Source of the DNA: Methanolobus profundi
GTDB lineage: Archaea > Halobacteriota > Methanosarcinia > Methanosarcinales > Methanosarcinaceae
Length of the DNA stretch: 64,000 nucleotides
Reading direction: 5' to 3'
NCBI RefSeq assembly: GCF_900114835.1
Contig: NZ_FOUJ01000001.1
Span: 744,001-808,000, forward strand
In this document: positions 1-8,685 of the stretch, piece after piece
Layout of the letters: each line of letters starts with the position of its first letter
How positions within the stretch are numbered: the first letter of the stretch is position 1
Notes under the pieces: generated by a model
Seen by the model: only the letters and a program-made list of their open reading frames with translations
The model's database searches: none
Told to the model about the DNA's origin: nothing
Made by a program: the position numbers and the translations under genes

Positions 1-21
1 GGAATTCTACAGAGCCGGAAA

Positions 22-1371
22 TCATTTTTCATTGACCATCCAGCAGTGGCAATTTGGCTGGAAGATATCCCCGTGTGCAAAATTAGCTGCGATACAACTT
101 CCTCTGCAAACAGGAAGCCATTTGCATTCCTGACATGTTCCCTTCATATCCGTTGCTTTCAGGCTCCTGAAATAATTGAGGAAACGGGAATTATCCCAGA
201 TCCATTTGAAATCATGTTCCCTGATATTCTCTGCATCTGCTCCTGAGAAGTAGTTGCATGGAAGTACCTCTCCACTTGAATTCACAGTACAGTAGGATAT
301 GGCTCCATCACATCCTATTCTGGTATCACCATCTATTCCCTGCTCAGGTGGAGGGCTGAAAGTGCATTCGAACTCCATTGGTGCAATGTTGAGACCGTCC
401 TCATCTCTCTTTGAATGCAGGAACTCCGTCAGTTCTTTCATCCTCGCAGGTGAAACTTCCAGTTCATCCGCATACTTCCCACGTCCGAACGGCACGAAAG
501 GGAGGATACGGAATGTCTGTACTCCCATATCCTTTGCCATTTCGTAGATACGGGGAACATTATCAATGTTCATTGTCGTCACGGTCACAGCCAGTGTAAC
601 AGGAACACCTGCTTCTTTCAGGAGTTCTATACCTTTCTTCGTTCTCATCCAGGAACCGGGATGCTGCCTGAACTCATCATGAATGGCAGGCTCTGAAGAA
701 TCAAAACTGACCTGCATGGAAGCACCTATATCCGAAAGTCTCTTCGCAGCATTCTCATCTATCATGGTGCCATTGGTAGCTACCTGTATCAGAAGACCTT
801 TTTGCGCAGCGTATCCGGCAATATCAAAAAAGTCATCCCTGACCATTGGCTCACCGCCACTGAGGATAAGTTGTCTCACTCCGTGATCTGCGAACTGGTC
901 AATAAGCCTGCAACATTCATCAAGGCTTAACTCATTCCTGCCTGCTTCTCCTGCACTTACAACACAATGCTTACATCGAAGGTTGCACCTTGAAGTAAGA
1001 TCCCAGAGAACACCTGCAGGTGCAGGTACTTTCCAGTAGTTCAGTCGTCCTCCGCGCCACCAGAGCACTCCATCCTTTGTAAGGTTCTCGAGCAGAGGTG
1101 CACTCATACCAAGAACATTTTCTCGCTCGGTCTTATATGATCTTGATATCTCCGTGATCACCTCATCCAGTGTCCTGTAGCCGTCACAGAGCTTCAGCAT
1201 CCAGAAGGCTGCCTCGTTCAGTTCACTCTCCTGTCCGTTCAATGGGTTCTTCATCGTCCAGAGCTCATCCTCTTTTTTGATGCGAAAGGGGAAATAAGGG
1301 ACAAGCTCACCGCTATCCGCGATAGAAAAAGCACCGGGAACATGTCCCGGTCTATTTGTCTCTAAACTCAC
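22..1371 (-). CDS. Radical SAM/SPASM enzyme with N-terminal PqqD-like domain
   Basis: 449 residues. Residues about 20-105 look like a PqqD-type winged helix, the domain that binds leader peptides in many peptide-modifying radical SAM systems. The radical SAM core follows, with the cluster motif CNLRCKHC (CxxxCxxC) near residue 130 and a downstream SGGEP motif. The C-terminal 100 residues carry a SPASM-like set of cysteines (CNYF, CQECKWLPVCRGSC, CHCW), suggesting extra Fe-S clusters. This layout is typical of peptide or protein maturases that make thioether or other crosslinks, and also of heme-synthesis enzymes of the AhbC/AhbD type. The start codon overlaps the stop of the upstream metallopeptidase gene by four bases (ATGA), so translation is probably coupled and the peptidase-like protein is the obvious candidate substrate (inference). 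The exact reaction cannot be read from sequence. Confidence 0.85.
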   Translation of the reverse strand: MSLETNRPGHVPGAFSIADSGELVPYFPFRIKKEDELWTMKNPLNGQESELNEAAFWMLKLCDGYRTLDEVITEISRSYKTERENVLGMSAPLLENLTKDGVLWWRGGRLNYWKVPAPAGVLWDLTSRCNLRCKHCVVSAGEAGRNELSLDECCRLIDQFADHGVRQLILSGGEPMVRDDFFDIAGYAAQKGLLIQVATNGTMIDENAAKRLSDIGASMQVSFDSSEPAIHDEFRQHPGSWMRTKKGIELLKEAGVPVTLAVTVTTMNIDNVPRIYEMAKDMGVQTFRILPFVPFGRGKYADELEVSPARMKELTEFLHSKRDEDGLNIAPMEFECTFSPPPEQGIDGDTRIGCDGAISYCTVNSSGEVLPCNYFSGADAENIREHDFKWIWDNSRFLNYFRSLKATDMKGTCQECKWLPVCRGSCIAANFAHGDIFQPNCHCWMVNEK

Positions 1372-3479
1372 TTTACTTCTCCGAGCAGCACCAGTGTCTT
1401 CTTTCTCCAGTCGTTGATCCTTGACTCTGAGAGACCCAGGGTATCCGAGAGTTGACTGATGTTCTTCTGGTTCTCTGTTGCCTTCAGGAAATCGCCCAGG
1501 GTTGAAATGGACCTTGCCTTAAAAAGCGCTGCGATCTCCGGACCAATTCCAACTATCTCTATTATATCTGTCTTCAGTGTGATTATCGGATGTCTCACAC
1601 GGATGTCAGGCGTATATGGCAATGGGTCCGGTCCCGGCAGACAGGAGAGTCCCGGTGATGGCGGACATGCTATATACGGTGAAGGAGGGCAGGATAGCAT
1701 TGGTGATGGCGGACAGATGAAGTCCGGTGCAGGCGGGCAGATGAATGGAGCTGGCGGGCATGCGAAGTGTGGTGATGGCGGACATATCAGATGAGGTGAT
1801 GGTGGACAGATGAAAGGAGCTATCCAGCATGTGATCGGACATGTGACCGCAGTACCAATACCAACAGCAGCAAACGCATTGATGATACTTGCTCTCCAGC
1901 GTGAATAGTGTGGGTTCGCAGCATAGAGATCATCAAGTGAATCAAGAACTGCATCCCGCATATCGCTGAAATCGGAACTTGATACCAGATGTGTTGTAAG
2001 TGCTTGGTAGTACAGTATTCCCAGTACATCGTTTCCAAGCCCCTCGCATATCCTGATGCCACGATGTGTACCACCTGTTGCGATGAGGTAAGCGGCTTTG
2101 TTCATTATTCCGCTGTTGATGTGTACTCCGCCGTAATCCTGTGCTCCGGTGTACTTATCGGTCATATGGTCAGGCTGGTGACCTGCAATGACACTGTCTA
2201 TCGGATCGGTAGGGTCATACAGTCCTCCGTTGGTCGGGTCTTCCAGATTACGGGATCCGGGTGCGGAAGCCAGTAACCATGCGTCCTCTCCGAAGAGCCA
2301 GTTACCTGCAATGAGACAGGCAAATACATCGGACATGGATTCGTTCAGGGCACCTGATTCTCCGCTATAGACAAGGCCAGCGGTGTACTCGGTAACAGCA
2401 TGTGTCCACTCGTGAGCTACTATGTCCAGTGCACACAGTGGGTCGTAGCGTATACCGTCACCGTTACCTATCTTGACGTAACTGCCGTTCCATGAGGCAT
2501 TGTTCCAGTTGGTACCACAGTTCGCATAGATATGCATGTCAGCGCCTGCATCATCATAGCTGTCACGTCCATGTACGGTGAAGAAATAATCAAAGACGAT
2601 CCTTGTGTGGAGATGACAGTCGATATCCGGTCCCTGTGCTGCTGCCGACCAGTTATTGTTGCTGTCTTCCGAGATATCGGCAGGTGGATATCCTCCGTCT
2701 GCATCATGCGTAATGACCCTTGCAGAAGTAGGTACCCCCTGGTCCTCAAGCAGGTAGTTTCCTGATCCGTGGTCATGTACCGTATTGACGGTAACAGCAC
2801 CTGCGTATCTTCCGATACCCGATCCTGTGGTGCTTATGTGGGTCTGTTCATTATTATACTTCCAGACGATCTCACCATTAAGTGCATCCACGAAGTATTC
2901 CCATTTTGCAGGTGTGTCATCTCCTGCCAGTGTCTTATCCATTCCATTAACGGTCACATGCCATACAAGGTGTGGTTTTTCCACGAACTGAGTAAGAACC
3001 ATAAGTATTGGTTCTGCATGTATGTGGCTCTTTGTATTCTCCTTGTTCTCGCCAAGTACCTTCTTCATAGCCTGTTCAGCAGCTATCTTTGGTTTATCTG
3101 GCAGGTCAATGGTTGGTACAAGTTTACCTGTAGTTCCTTTTATTGTACTGTTGGCATCGATGTGGACTATGATCTCACTGCCAAAGACCGGCAGGTCCTT
3201 GTAGACCTGTTGCATCCGTACATGTTTTGCACCGATCCTGTCCGTGTCTATTCTTTTCAGTACTATCTCTTTCTGGACAGAGTCCAATAAAAAAAGACCT
3301 TTATTCGTTTCAAGGAAATCCAGAGCTGCTCTACCTGGATCTTGCTGCCCTATACTGGCAAGTGTTCCTTTCAATCGTTTCGGGCTGCCGGTACTTTCAT
3401 CCCATTTGATATCAAGAGTGGGATCAACCTTTTTAAGTCCATCTAATATCTCTTTTTGTTTCTTGACGGGTTCATACAT
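1368..3479 (-). CDS. Thermolysin-like (M4) metallopeptidase with Cys-Pro-Pro repeat tail and helix-hairpin-helix domain
   Basis: 703 residues. An FTP/PepSY-type propeptide region covers about residues 40-210. The M4 catalytic domain covers about 220-545, with zinc motif HEWTH near residue 354 and the downstream glutamate in GALNESMSD. Residues about 545-616 hold ten cysteines, eight of them in an octad-like array of CPPSP or CPPAP units. The last 65 residues (IVGIGPEIAALF onward) look like a helix-hairpin-helix module. M4 enzymes are normally secreted, yet the N-terminus (MYEPVKKQKEIL) shows no hydrophobic signal segment. A purine-rich ribosome site (GGGGGAG) lies just upstream of the ATG. 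The gene is first in a two-gene unit with the radical SAM gene, whose product may modify the repeat cysteines (inference). Confidence 0.85.
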   Translation of the reverse strand: MYEPVKKQKEILDGLKKVDPTLDIKWDESTGSPKRLKGTLASIGQQDPGRAALDFLETNKGLFLLDSVQKEIVLKRIDTDRIGAKHVRMQQVYKDLPVFGSEIIVHIDANSTIKGTTGKLVPTIDLPDKPKIAAEQAMKKVLGENKENTKSHIHAEPILMVLTQFVEKPHLVWHVTVNGMDKTLAGDDTPAKWEYFVDALNGEIVWKYNNEQTHISTTGSGIGRYAGAVTVNTVHDHGSGNYLLEDQGVPTSARVITHDADGGYPPADISEDSNNNWSAAAQGPDIDCHLHTRIVFDYFFTVHGRDSYDDAGADMHIYANCGTNWNNASWNGSYVKIGNGDGIRYDPLCALDIVAHEWTHAVTEYTAGLVYSGESGALNESMSDVFACLIAGNWLFGEDAWLLASAPGSRNLEDPTNGGLYDPTDPIDSVIAGHQPDHMTDKYTGAQDYGGVHINSGIMNKAAYLIATGGTHRGIRICEGLGNDVLGILYYQALTTHLVSSSDFSDMRDAVLDSLDDLYAANPHYSRWRASIINAFAAVGIGTAVTCPITCWIAPFICPPSPHLICPPSPHFACPPAPFICPPAPDFICPPSPMLSCPPSPYIACPPSPGLSCLPGPDPLPYTPDIRVRHPIITLKTDIIEIVGIGPEIAALFKARSISTLGDFLKATENQKNISQLSDTLGLSESRINDWRKKTLVLLGEVK
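1630..1845 (-). repeat. Cys-Pro-Pro-x-Pro octad array in the M4 protein
   Basis: Coding repeat of about 24 bases, roughly eight tandem units, reading as x-C-P-P-[S/A]-P-x-x. One unit is seven residues long and the last degenerates to CLPGP. An extra CPITC motif precedes the array. In the DNA the plus strand shows repeated GGTGATGGCGGACAT-like blocks. The regular single cysteine per unit, flanked by prolines, suggests an extended rod rather than a folded metal site. Confidence 0.85.
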
Positions 3480-3823
3480 ACCCTATCTCCCCCTATAGTT
3501 TGCACTATTAGTTTGTTCTTCATTCTGATCCGAGAATATGGTTTAAATGATCAGACTTAGAGCACCCCAGCTAAGCTCTGAATTTGAACCTCTCCCATTT
3601 AATAGATCAGGGCTTATAAATTATAAAGTTTACTCTCAAAAACATTTTTATAATTTTATTTATCTACTCAAAAAAATAACTGTAGGCTATGGCTATTGTT
3701 TATGTGCATAGAATGACCTTTGCAAAAAGATACCATACAGATGAATATAGATTCGATCCAAATATGTTGATCTGTGAAATACTTATATAAGTCTCTCTGT
3801 CATTAACTTTAAAGGAGTTATAT
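3480..3823. promoter_or_regulatory. Divergent promoter region between the M4 gene and the symporter
   Basis: No gene is seen in these 344 bases. For the symporter, a TATA box (TTATATAA, 3783-3790) lies about 30 bases before a Shine-Dalgarno sequence (AAAGGAG, 3811-3817), which sits 6 bases before the ATG. For the leftward M4 unit, an AT-rich TATA-like stretch at about 3615-3632 would give a leader of roughly 110 bases. Confidence 0.6.
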
Positions 3824-5224
3824 ATGGGTCTACTTGATGTGATAGGGGATATACTTGATAGTTCTTCTTTGATCACATATCTGACAATGATCGACAGCTT
3901 TGTATGGGGTCCTCCGTTACTGGCTCTGTTGGTAGGTACGGGAGCCTTCTATACATTCAAGCTTGGTTTTCTTCAGGTAAAGCGATTGCCTCTTGCCCTG
4001 AAGTATGTTATCCGCTCAGGGAGGATCGAAGATGGCTCGCAGGGTGACATCTCCAGTTTTGGTGCACTTAGCACTGCACTTGCAGCTACAGTAGGGACCG
4101 GTAACATTGTTGGAGTTGCAACGGCAATAAAGACAGGAGGTCCAGGTGCTCTGTTCTGGATGTGGGTGGCTGCATTCTTTGGGATGGCAACCATGTATGC
4201 AGAGTGTTTACTTTCTGTAAAGTACAGGACATTCGATGAGAACGGACAGGTTTCAGGCGGTCCGATGTACTATATAAAAAATGGTCTTGCAGACAGGTCC
4301 TACAGTGGCATACTGTCAAAGATGTTCGCTATTTTCGGGATCTTTGTAGGGTGTATGGGGATCGGTACTTTTGCCCAGATGAATGCCATAGTCGATTCCG
4401 CGAACATAACATTTGGGATCCCGGTGCTATGGACCGGTGCAGTGGTTACCGTACTGGTCTTCCTTGTGATCATAGGTGGGATCCGAAGTATTGCAAAGGT
4501 AGCACAACTGGTGGTTCCCTTCATGGCTACAGCGTATGTGCTGGGTTCATTACTGATATTGCTCCTTAATATGGACCAGGTACCCTCGGCATTTTCTCTG
4601 GTGCTCAGTTCGGCATTTAGCAGGACTGCGGCTACAGGGGGTTTTCTTGGAGCTTCCATAATGATGGCGATACAGTTCGGTGTGGCTAGAGGTGTCTTTT
4701 CCAACGAGGCCGGACTTGGCAGCACTCCCATAGCTGCTGCAGCTGCCAAAGTAAAAAGTCCGGTAAAACAGGGTCTTATTTCCATGACCGCGACCTTCTT
4801 CGATACCATTATCGTCTGTAGCATGACTGGACTGGTGCTTATCATCAGTGGCTCATGGAAAGGTGAGCTTGCCGGTGCTTACATGACGAACTATGCCTAT
4901 ACATCGGTTCTGGAAAACATGGGTACCTATGTTGTGGGTGTAGGATTGATGTTCTTTGCATTCACAACGATTCTCGGATGGAATTACTATGCAGAACGTT
5001 GTACGGAATTCCTCTTCGGGGTGAAAGCGATACTACCTTTCAAGTTCGTCTATATATCTATGGTAGCACTTGGTGCGTTCCTTACACTTGATGTCATATG
5101 GGTGCTGGCTGACATATTCAATGGTCTGATGGCTATCCCAAACCTGATAGCCCTTATAGCATTGAGAAAGATAGTGATATCTGAAACAAGGGAATATTTT
5201 GAAGAAATAGAGAATGGTTCCTGA
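3824..5224 (+). CDS. Amino acid (alanine/glycine):cation symporter, AGCS family
   Basis: 466 residues with about ten or eleven hydrophobic segments. Family features visible are GTGNIVGVATAI near residue 95, the GGPMYYI block near residue 145, and FSNEAGLGS in the central part, all characteristic of the AGCS sodium- or proton-coupled alanine/glycine symporters. Length matches the family. It would import small neutral amino acids across the cytoplasmic membrane. The start is well supported by a TATA box and Shine-Dalgarno. A hairpin with one bulge (ATGGTTCCTG paired with CAGGACCAT) overlaps the end of the gene and may terminate transcription. Confidence 0.92.
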   Translation: MGLLDVIGDILDSSSLITYLTMIDSFVWGPPLLALLVGTGAFYTFKLGFLQVKRLPLALKYVIRSGRIEDGSQGDISSFGALSTALAATVGTGNIVGVATAIKTGGPGALFWMWVAAFFGMATMYAECLLSVKYRTFDENGQVSGGPMYYIKNGLADRSYSGILSKMFAIFGIFVGCMGIGTFAQMNAIVDSANITFGIPVLWTGAVVTVLVFLVIIGGIRSIAKVAQLVVPFMATAYVLGSLLILLLNMDQVPSAFSLVLSSAFSRTAATGGFLGASIMMAIQFGVARGVFSNEAGLGSTPIAAAAAKVKSPVKQGLISMTATFFDTIIVCSMTGLVLIISGSWKGELAGAYMTNYAYTSVLENMGTYVVGVGLMFFAFTTILGWNYYAERCTEFLFGVKAILPFKFVYISMVALGAFLTLDVIWVLADIFNGLMAIPNLIALIALRKIVISETREYFEEIENGS

Positions 5225-5269
5225 TAGCAGGACCATATTTACAGAGAACAGAATAAAAAAGGAGATATG

Positions 5270-5467
5270 TTATTTCTTATCTTTTTTCTTCTTTTCTTCC
5301 TCGTCCACAGTTGTATTATCACACCATGCATCGACCTCAAGATCTCCTGCACTCTTTGTATCATCATTCTGTTCAGGCACTGTACACCAGGTATCTATCT
5401 GTTCATCCAGACTAGGTATCTCGATATCCTCGATCTTCTTTTCCTTTTTCACATTCTTGTCATCCAT
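5270..5467 (-). CDS. Small acidic/lysine-rich protein with two DxWC motifs
   Basis: 65 residues, not recognised. The start at 5467 is chosen because GGAG precedes it at a good distance; an in-frame upstream ATG at 5506 has no such site. The middle of the protein has two similar blocks, LDEQIDTWC and GDLEVDAWC, each ending in Trp-Cys, set between a lysine-rich N-terminus and a C-terminus of alternating Glu and Lys (EEEKKKKDKK). There is no signal peptide. The two cysteines are the only ones, so metal binding, a disulfide or modification are possible. It lies convergent with the symporter gene and is not part of an obvious operon. Expression is plausible but unproven. Confidence 0.55.
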   Translation of the reverse strand: MDDKNVKKEKKIEDIEIPSLDEQIDTWCTVPEQNDDTKSAGDLEVDAWCDNTTVDEEEKKKKDKK

Positions 5468-5691
5468 GTGATTTCTCCTACATCGATATCTTCCCTGATG
5501 GTTCAAAAAACTTTTTGCTTAAGGTCCCTGTTTACGATCTGTACCCCAAACAATATTAACCATAAAAAGAGAATCTCTTTTCGGGAAAAACGTTTTCATG
5601 CTTCAATGATCCGGTGGCTATCTCTGTCAGATAGAGGTCTGGCTGTCAGGGTCGGAATAGAGTTTGAATATATAATTTTATGGAGATTGGT

Positions 5692-6930
5692 ATGAAACGG
5701 ATAGTTTTAGGGTTCCAGCACGTTCTGGCGATGTTCGGTGCGACCGTAACGGTCCCCCTTGTCGTTGGTTCTGCTATAGGGCTTCCACTTTCGGATATTG
5801 CAGTGATGATACAGGCTGTTCTTCTTGCGATGGGAATTGCAACCCTGTTACAGACATTTATCGGTTCTAAGTTCCCTATCGTTCAGGGTTCAAGCTTTGC
5901 CTTCATCCCCGGTCTTATTTCTATTGGATCTGGAATAGGACTTGCTGCGGTGGAAGGCGCCCTCATAGTTGGTGGCATCATTGAGGGACTTACAGGGGCT
6001 TTAGGACTTATCGGTAAACTCAAAAAGTTATTCTCTCCTCTTGTAACGGGCATAACCATCATGCTTGTGGGCTTCTCGCTTGCCAATGTGGCTGTTCAGT
6101 ATTCCTTCAACTATTTTGCTGATGCTTCAGGCTCTACTATTCTTCCTTCTTCTATCATTGCCCTTGTGACCTTTGTCACAACGATACTTGTTGCATTGAA
6201 AGCTAAAGGCACGTTTCGGACAATGCCTGTTATTGCAGGTGCGTTGGTGGGATACATTCTTAGTATGGCATTCGGATTGGTAGATTTCGGGCTTGTCAGG
6301 AGCCTGCCGTTCTTCAGTCTTCCAAAACTGCTCCCATGGGGTACTCCGGTATTCGATGCAAGTGCGATAATCATCTTACTCTTTGCATTCATGGTAAGTA
6401 TCATTGAAAGTGTGGGTGACTATCATGCCATATCCACTATCTCTGATCTGCCTATAAACAACAAGAAGATCGATCGCGGTATTGCTTCAGAAGGTCTTTC
6501 ATGTTCCATTGCAGGTGTGTTCGGTGCCTGTGGAACCACCAGTTATTCAGAGAACATCGGTCTTGTGGCACTTACAAGGGTTTCCAGTGTGCAGGTCGTG
6601 CAGATCGGTGCAGGTATTCTCATACTGTTCTCGCTGATCCCTAAGTTCTCAGGTCTGCTGGCATCTATTCCTGCACCTGTACTTGGTGGACTTACAACTG
6701 CTCTTTACGGAATGATCGGTGTCACAGGTCTTAAGCTGATCAAGGATAAGGTGGAACTCAACGACAGGAACACTCTCATTCTTGCCAGTTCTCTGGTGCT
6801 CGGTCTTGGTGCTCCTCAGCTCCCAGCAGAGTTCCTTGCTAACTTCCCACAGATAATCGCAAGTATCCTTGAATCCGGAATGGCTGTCGGTGCTATCTCA
6901 GCGATAATAATGGATCAGTTGCTCAAATAG
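5692..6930 (+). CDS. uraA: Uracil/xanthine permease, NCS2 family
   Basis: About 412 residues with many hydrophobic segments. The N-terminus (GFQHVLAMFGATVTVPLVVG) is the standard start of UraA-like nucleobase permeases. The motif VQGSSFAFIPGL and the segment with GTTSYSENIGLVALT are characteristic of NCS2 transporters. Start 5692 is preferred over an ATG 12 bases upstream because GGAG (5682-5685) sits 6 bases before it. The gene is followed after 62 bases by uracil phosphoribosyltransferase, so uracil is the likely substrate: import by this protein, then trapping as UMP. Confidence 0.92.
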   Translation: MKRIVLGFQHVLAMFGATVTVPLVVGSAIGLPLSDIAVMIQAVLLAMGIATLLQTFIGSKFPIVQGSSFAFIPGLISIGSGIGLAAVEGALIVGGIIEGLTGALGLIGKLKKLFSPLVTGITIMLVGFSLANVAVQYSFNYFADASGSTILPSSIIALVTFVTTILVALKAKGTFRTMPVIAGALVGYILSMAFGLVDFGLVRSLPFFSLPKLLPWGTPVFDASAIIILLFAFMVSIIESVGDYHAISTISDLPINNKKIDRGIASEGLSCSIAGVFGACGTTSYSENIGLVALTRVSSVQVVQIGAGILILFSLIPKFSGLLASIPAPVLGGLTTALYGMIGVTGLKLIKDKVELNDRNTLILASSLVLGLGAPQLPAEFLANFPQIIASILESGMAVGAISAIIMDQLLK

Positions 6931-6992
6931 GACAATGGGCTTAAAATTAGGAATATCAATTAAAATAACTCAATTATGATTAAGGTGGAAAT

Positions 6993-7691
6993 ATGATAAC
7001 AGATGATAGATGGGAAGGTGTTTATTCATTCGAGGATTCGCCTTACCTCATGGAGATACTGACCCTGTTGAGGTCAAAAGGAACAGAGAATATCAAGTTC
7101 AGAAAAGGGCTTGTTAAACTTGGAAGGTACATGGGTTATGAGTTCACAAAGACCATGGACTTTAAGAAAGTAAAGATCGAGACACCGCTTGAGAGTACAG
7201 AGGGTATAGCGTCAGGTGACAGGGATCACGTATATATTATAACTGTGCTCAGGGTTGCCATCCCGCTTATGGAAGGGCTGCTAAAGACACTTGAACATTC
7301 AAGGGTAGGTATTGTATCCGCTTCAAGGGGCAAGGCGCCTGATTTTGATATAGAGATGAGTTACATCAAGGTCCCTCACATGAGGGAGGATGATACTGTA
7401 ATTGTCTGTGACCCGATGATCGCTACAGGTTCCACGCTTCTGAAGACGGTGTCAGCGATCAAGGAATGTGGTGATCCTAAAAGAGTTGTTATAATAGGTG
7501 TTCTTGCAGCTCCCGAGGGCATAACTGCGATAAAGAAGGAACTGCCGGACGTTGAGATATATGTGACCAAGATCGACCGTGAGCTCAATGACAAGGGTTA
7601 CATCCTGCCAGGTCTTGGAGATGCCGGTGACAGAGCATTTGGCGAGCCTATCAATATCTCACTATTGCCTTTGATGCACAATCTCGAATAG
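6993..7691 (+). CDS. upp: Uracil phosphoribosyltransferase
   Basis: 232 residues. It converts uracil and PRPP to UMP in pyrimidine salvage. The PRPP-binding loop is visible as [10 protein letters not shown] near residue 140, and the uracil-binding C-terminal motif as [16 protein letters not shown]. The N-terminal 30 residues are slightly longer than the bacterial enzyme, as is usual in archaea. It lies downstream of the uracil permease, probably as a two-gene salvage operon, and ends just before a strong palindrome. Confidence 0.95.
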   Translation: MITDDRWEGVYSFEDSPYLMEILTLLRSKGTENIKFRKGLVKLGRYMGYEFTKTMDFKKVKIETPLESTEGIASGDRDHVYIITVLRVAIPLMEGLLKTLEHSRVGIVSASRGKAPDFDIEMSYIKVPHMREDDTVIVCDPMIATGSTLLKTVSAIKECGDPKRVVIIGVLAAPEGITAIKKELPDVEIYVTKIDRELNDKGYILPGLGDAGDRAFGEPINISLLPLMHNLE

Positions 7692-7736
7692 AGATATTCA
7701 ATGAGATAATATCAAAATCAGAAAAGCCGAAAAGGA

Positions 7737-7754
7737 CCTGTTCTTAAGAACAGG
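7737..7754. terminator. Perfect palindrome between convergent genes
   Basis: CCTGTTCTTAAGAACAGG is a perfect 18-base palindrome lying between the end of upp and the end of the leftward lipoprotein gene. It probably works as a bidirectional terminator or transcript-end structure. Confidence 0.55.
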
Positions 7755-7765
7755 CCATCTGTTCT

Positions 7766-8467
7766 TTATTCGTTTATTTCTGTAATACTTCTGAGCTCTA
7801 CTATCTGTCCCCACATGTGGAAACTCATTACATCGTTCCTCGGGTATGCAACGAATTCTACATTCATACCGTCATTCTGGAATTCTTCAGGCAGGTTCAT
7901 AGGGTCATATCTGGAATCATCCTCAGCAATGATGCCATAGAATCCACCTTCGAGTTGCATATAGCTTACTGTACCACTGGCTTCGATAAGTTCATCTTCT
8001 GAAAGGCTCATGATCGTCATGTCAAAGGTATCCTCTTCTCCTGTTACGTTCTCCCATGGACGCATGTAGACTGCAGAGATATTCTGCTTACCTGTGTCTG
8101 TTATCTTGAATGTCCATTTATGGGTCCCGCCTGCACCTGTCATCCCTTCGGTTCCATTTTCCTGTGCATATACATCATCGTTAAGTTCCAGTCCGCTACT
8201 GTATGTCAGGTTCCATGAGTATCCGGTCGTTGGATTCTCATCCAGTTCCACGATGATCACATCGCCTTTTATTCCATAGGCTGTGTTGGGGTAGTTGTCT
8301 TCGGTATAAGTGCTTGTAATGCTCTGGTCGTTTGTTTCTGTTGTCTCTTGTTCAGGTGCTTCTTCCAGGGAAGCTGAATCTTCTTCTTCTGCAACACAAC
8401 CAAGACCTGCGATCACGATAAGGATCATGGACATAATAGCTATAGTTCGCATCGTTCTCTTATTCAC
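7766..8467 (-). CDS. Lipoprotein with chagasin-type (I42) protease inhibitor domain
   Basis: 233 residues. The N-terminus has a hydrophobic signal ending in the lipobox AGLGC, so the mature protein should be a membrane-anchored lipoprotein outside the cell. Residues about 60-155 carry the three loops of inhibitor family I42: NPTTGYSW, GAGGTHKW and RPWE, which in chagasin plug the active site of papain-like cysteine proteases. The remaining 75 residues form a second domain (EGGFYGIIAEDD, MWGQIVEL) that I do not recognise. The gene stands alone, divergent from the SatD-like gene. It could protect surface proteins from foreign or own cysteine proteases (inference). Confidence 0.85.
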   Translation of the reverse strand: MNKRTMRTIAIMSMILIVIAGLGCVAEEEDSASLEEAPEQETTETNDQSITSTYTEDNYPNTAYGIKGDVIIVELDENPTTGYSWNLTYSSGLELNDDVYAQENGTEGMTGAGGTHKWTFKITDTGKQNISAVYMRPWENVTGEEDTFDMTIMSLSEDELIEASGTVSYMQLEGGFYGIIAEDDSRYDPMNLPEEFQNDGMNVEFVAYPRNDVMSFHMWGQIVELRSITEINE

Positions 8468-8685
8468 GAATATGTTCTCCTCTTTTTTATTTCTTAGATT
8501 ATCCCTGTTCAGCTATATACAGCTTTATTTGACTGCAGGTTCGATCGTAGTTATCTTAGAGGGATCTTTTGACCATTTGCTTTGATATAAGTTATAAATA
8601 CGATAAAAGTAAAATATAAGTTAATTAATCTGTATTTAGTATTAATAAGCTATAAAACTAATATTACTGTGGAAGGAACAATAGT

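Noticed and set aside
1459-1794. Gly/Asp-rich 111-codon frame opposite the Cys-Pro-Pro repeat
   Set aside because: It is the antisense of the repeat units, so its regularity comes from the sense-strand array.
4300-4845. 181-codon frame opposite the AGCS symporter
   Set aside because: Shadow of a well-defined transporter gene; no ribosome site.
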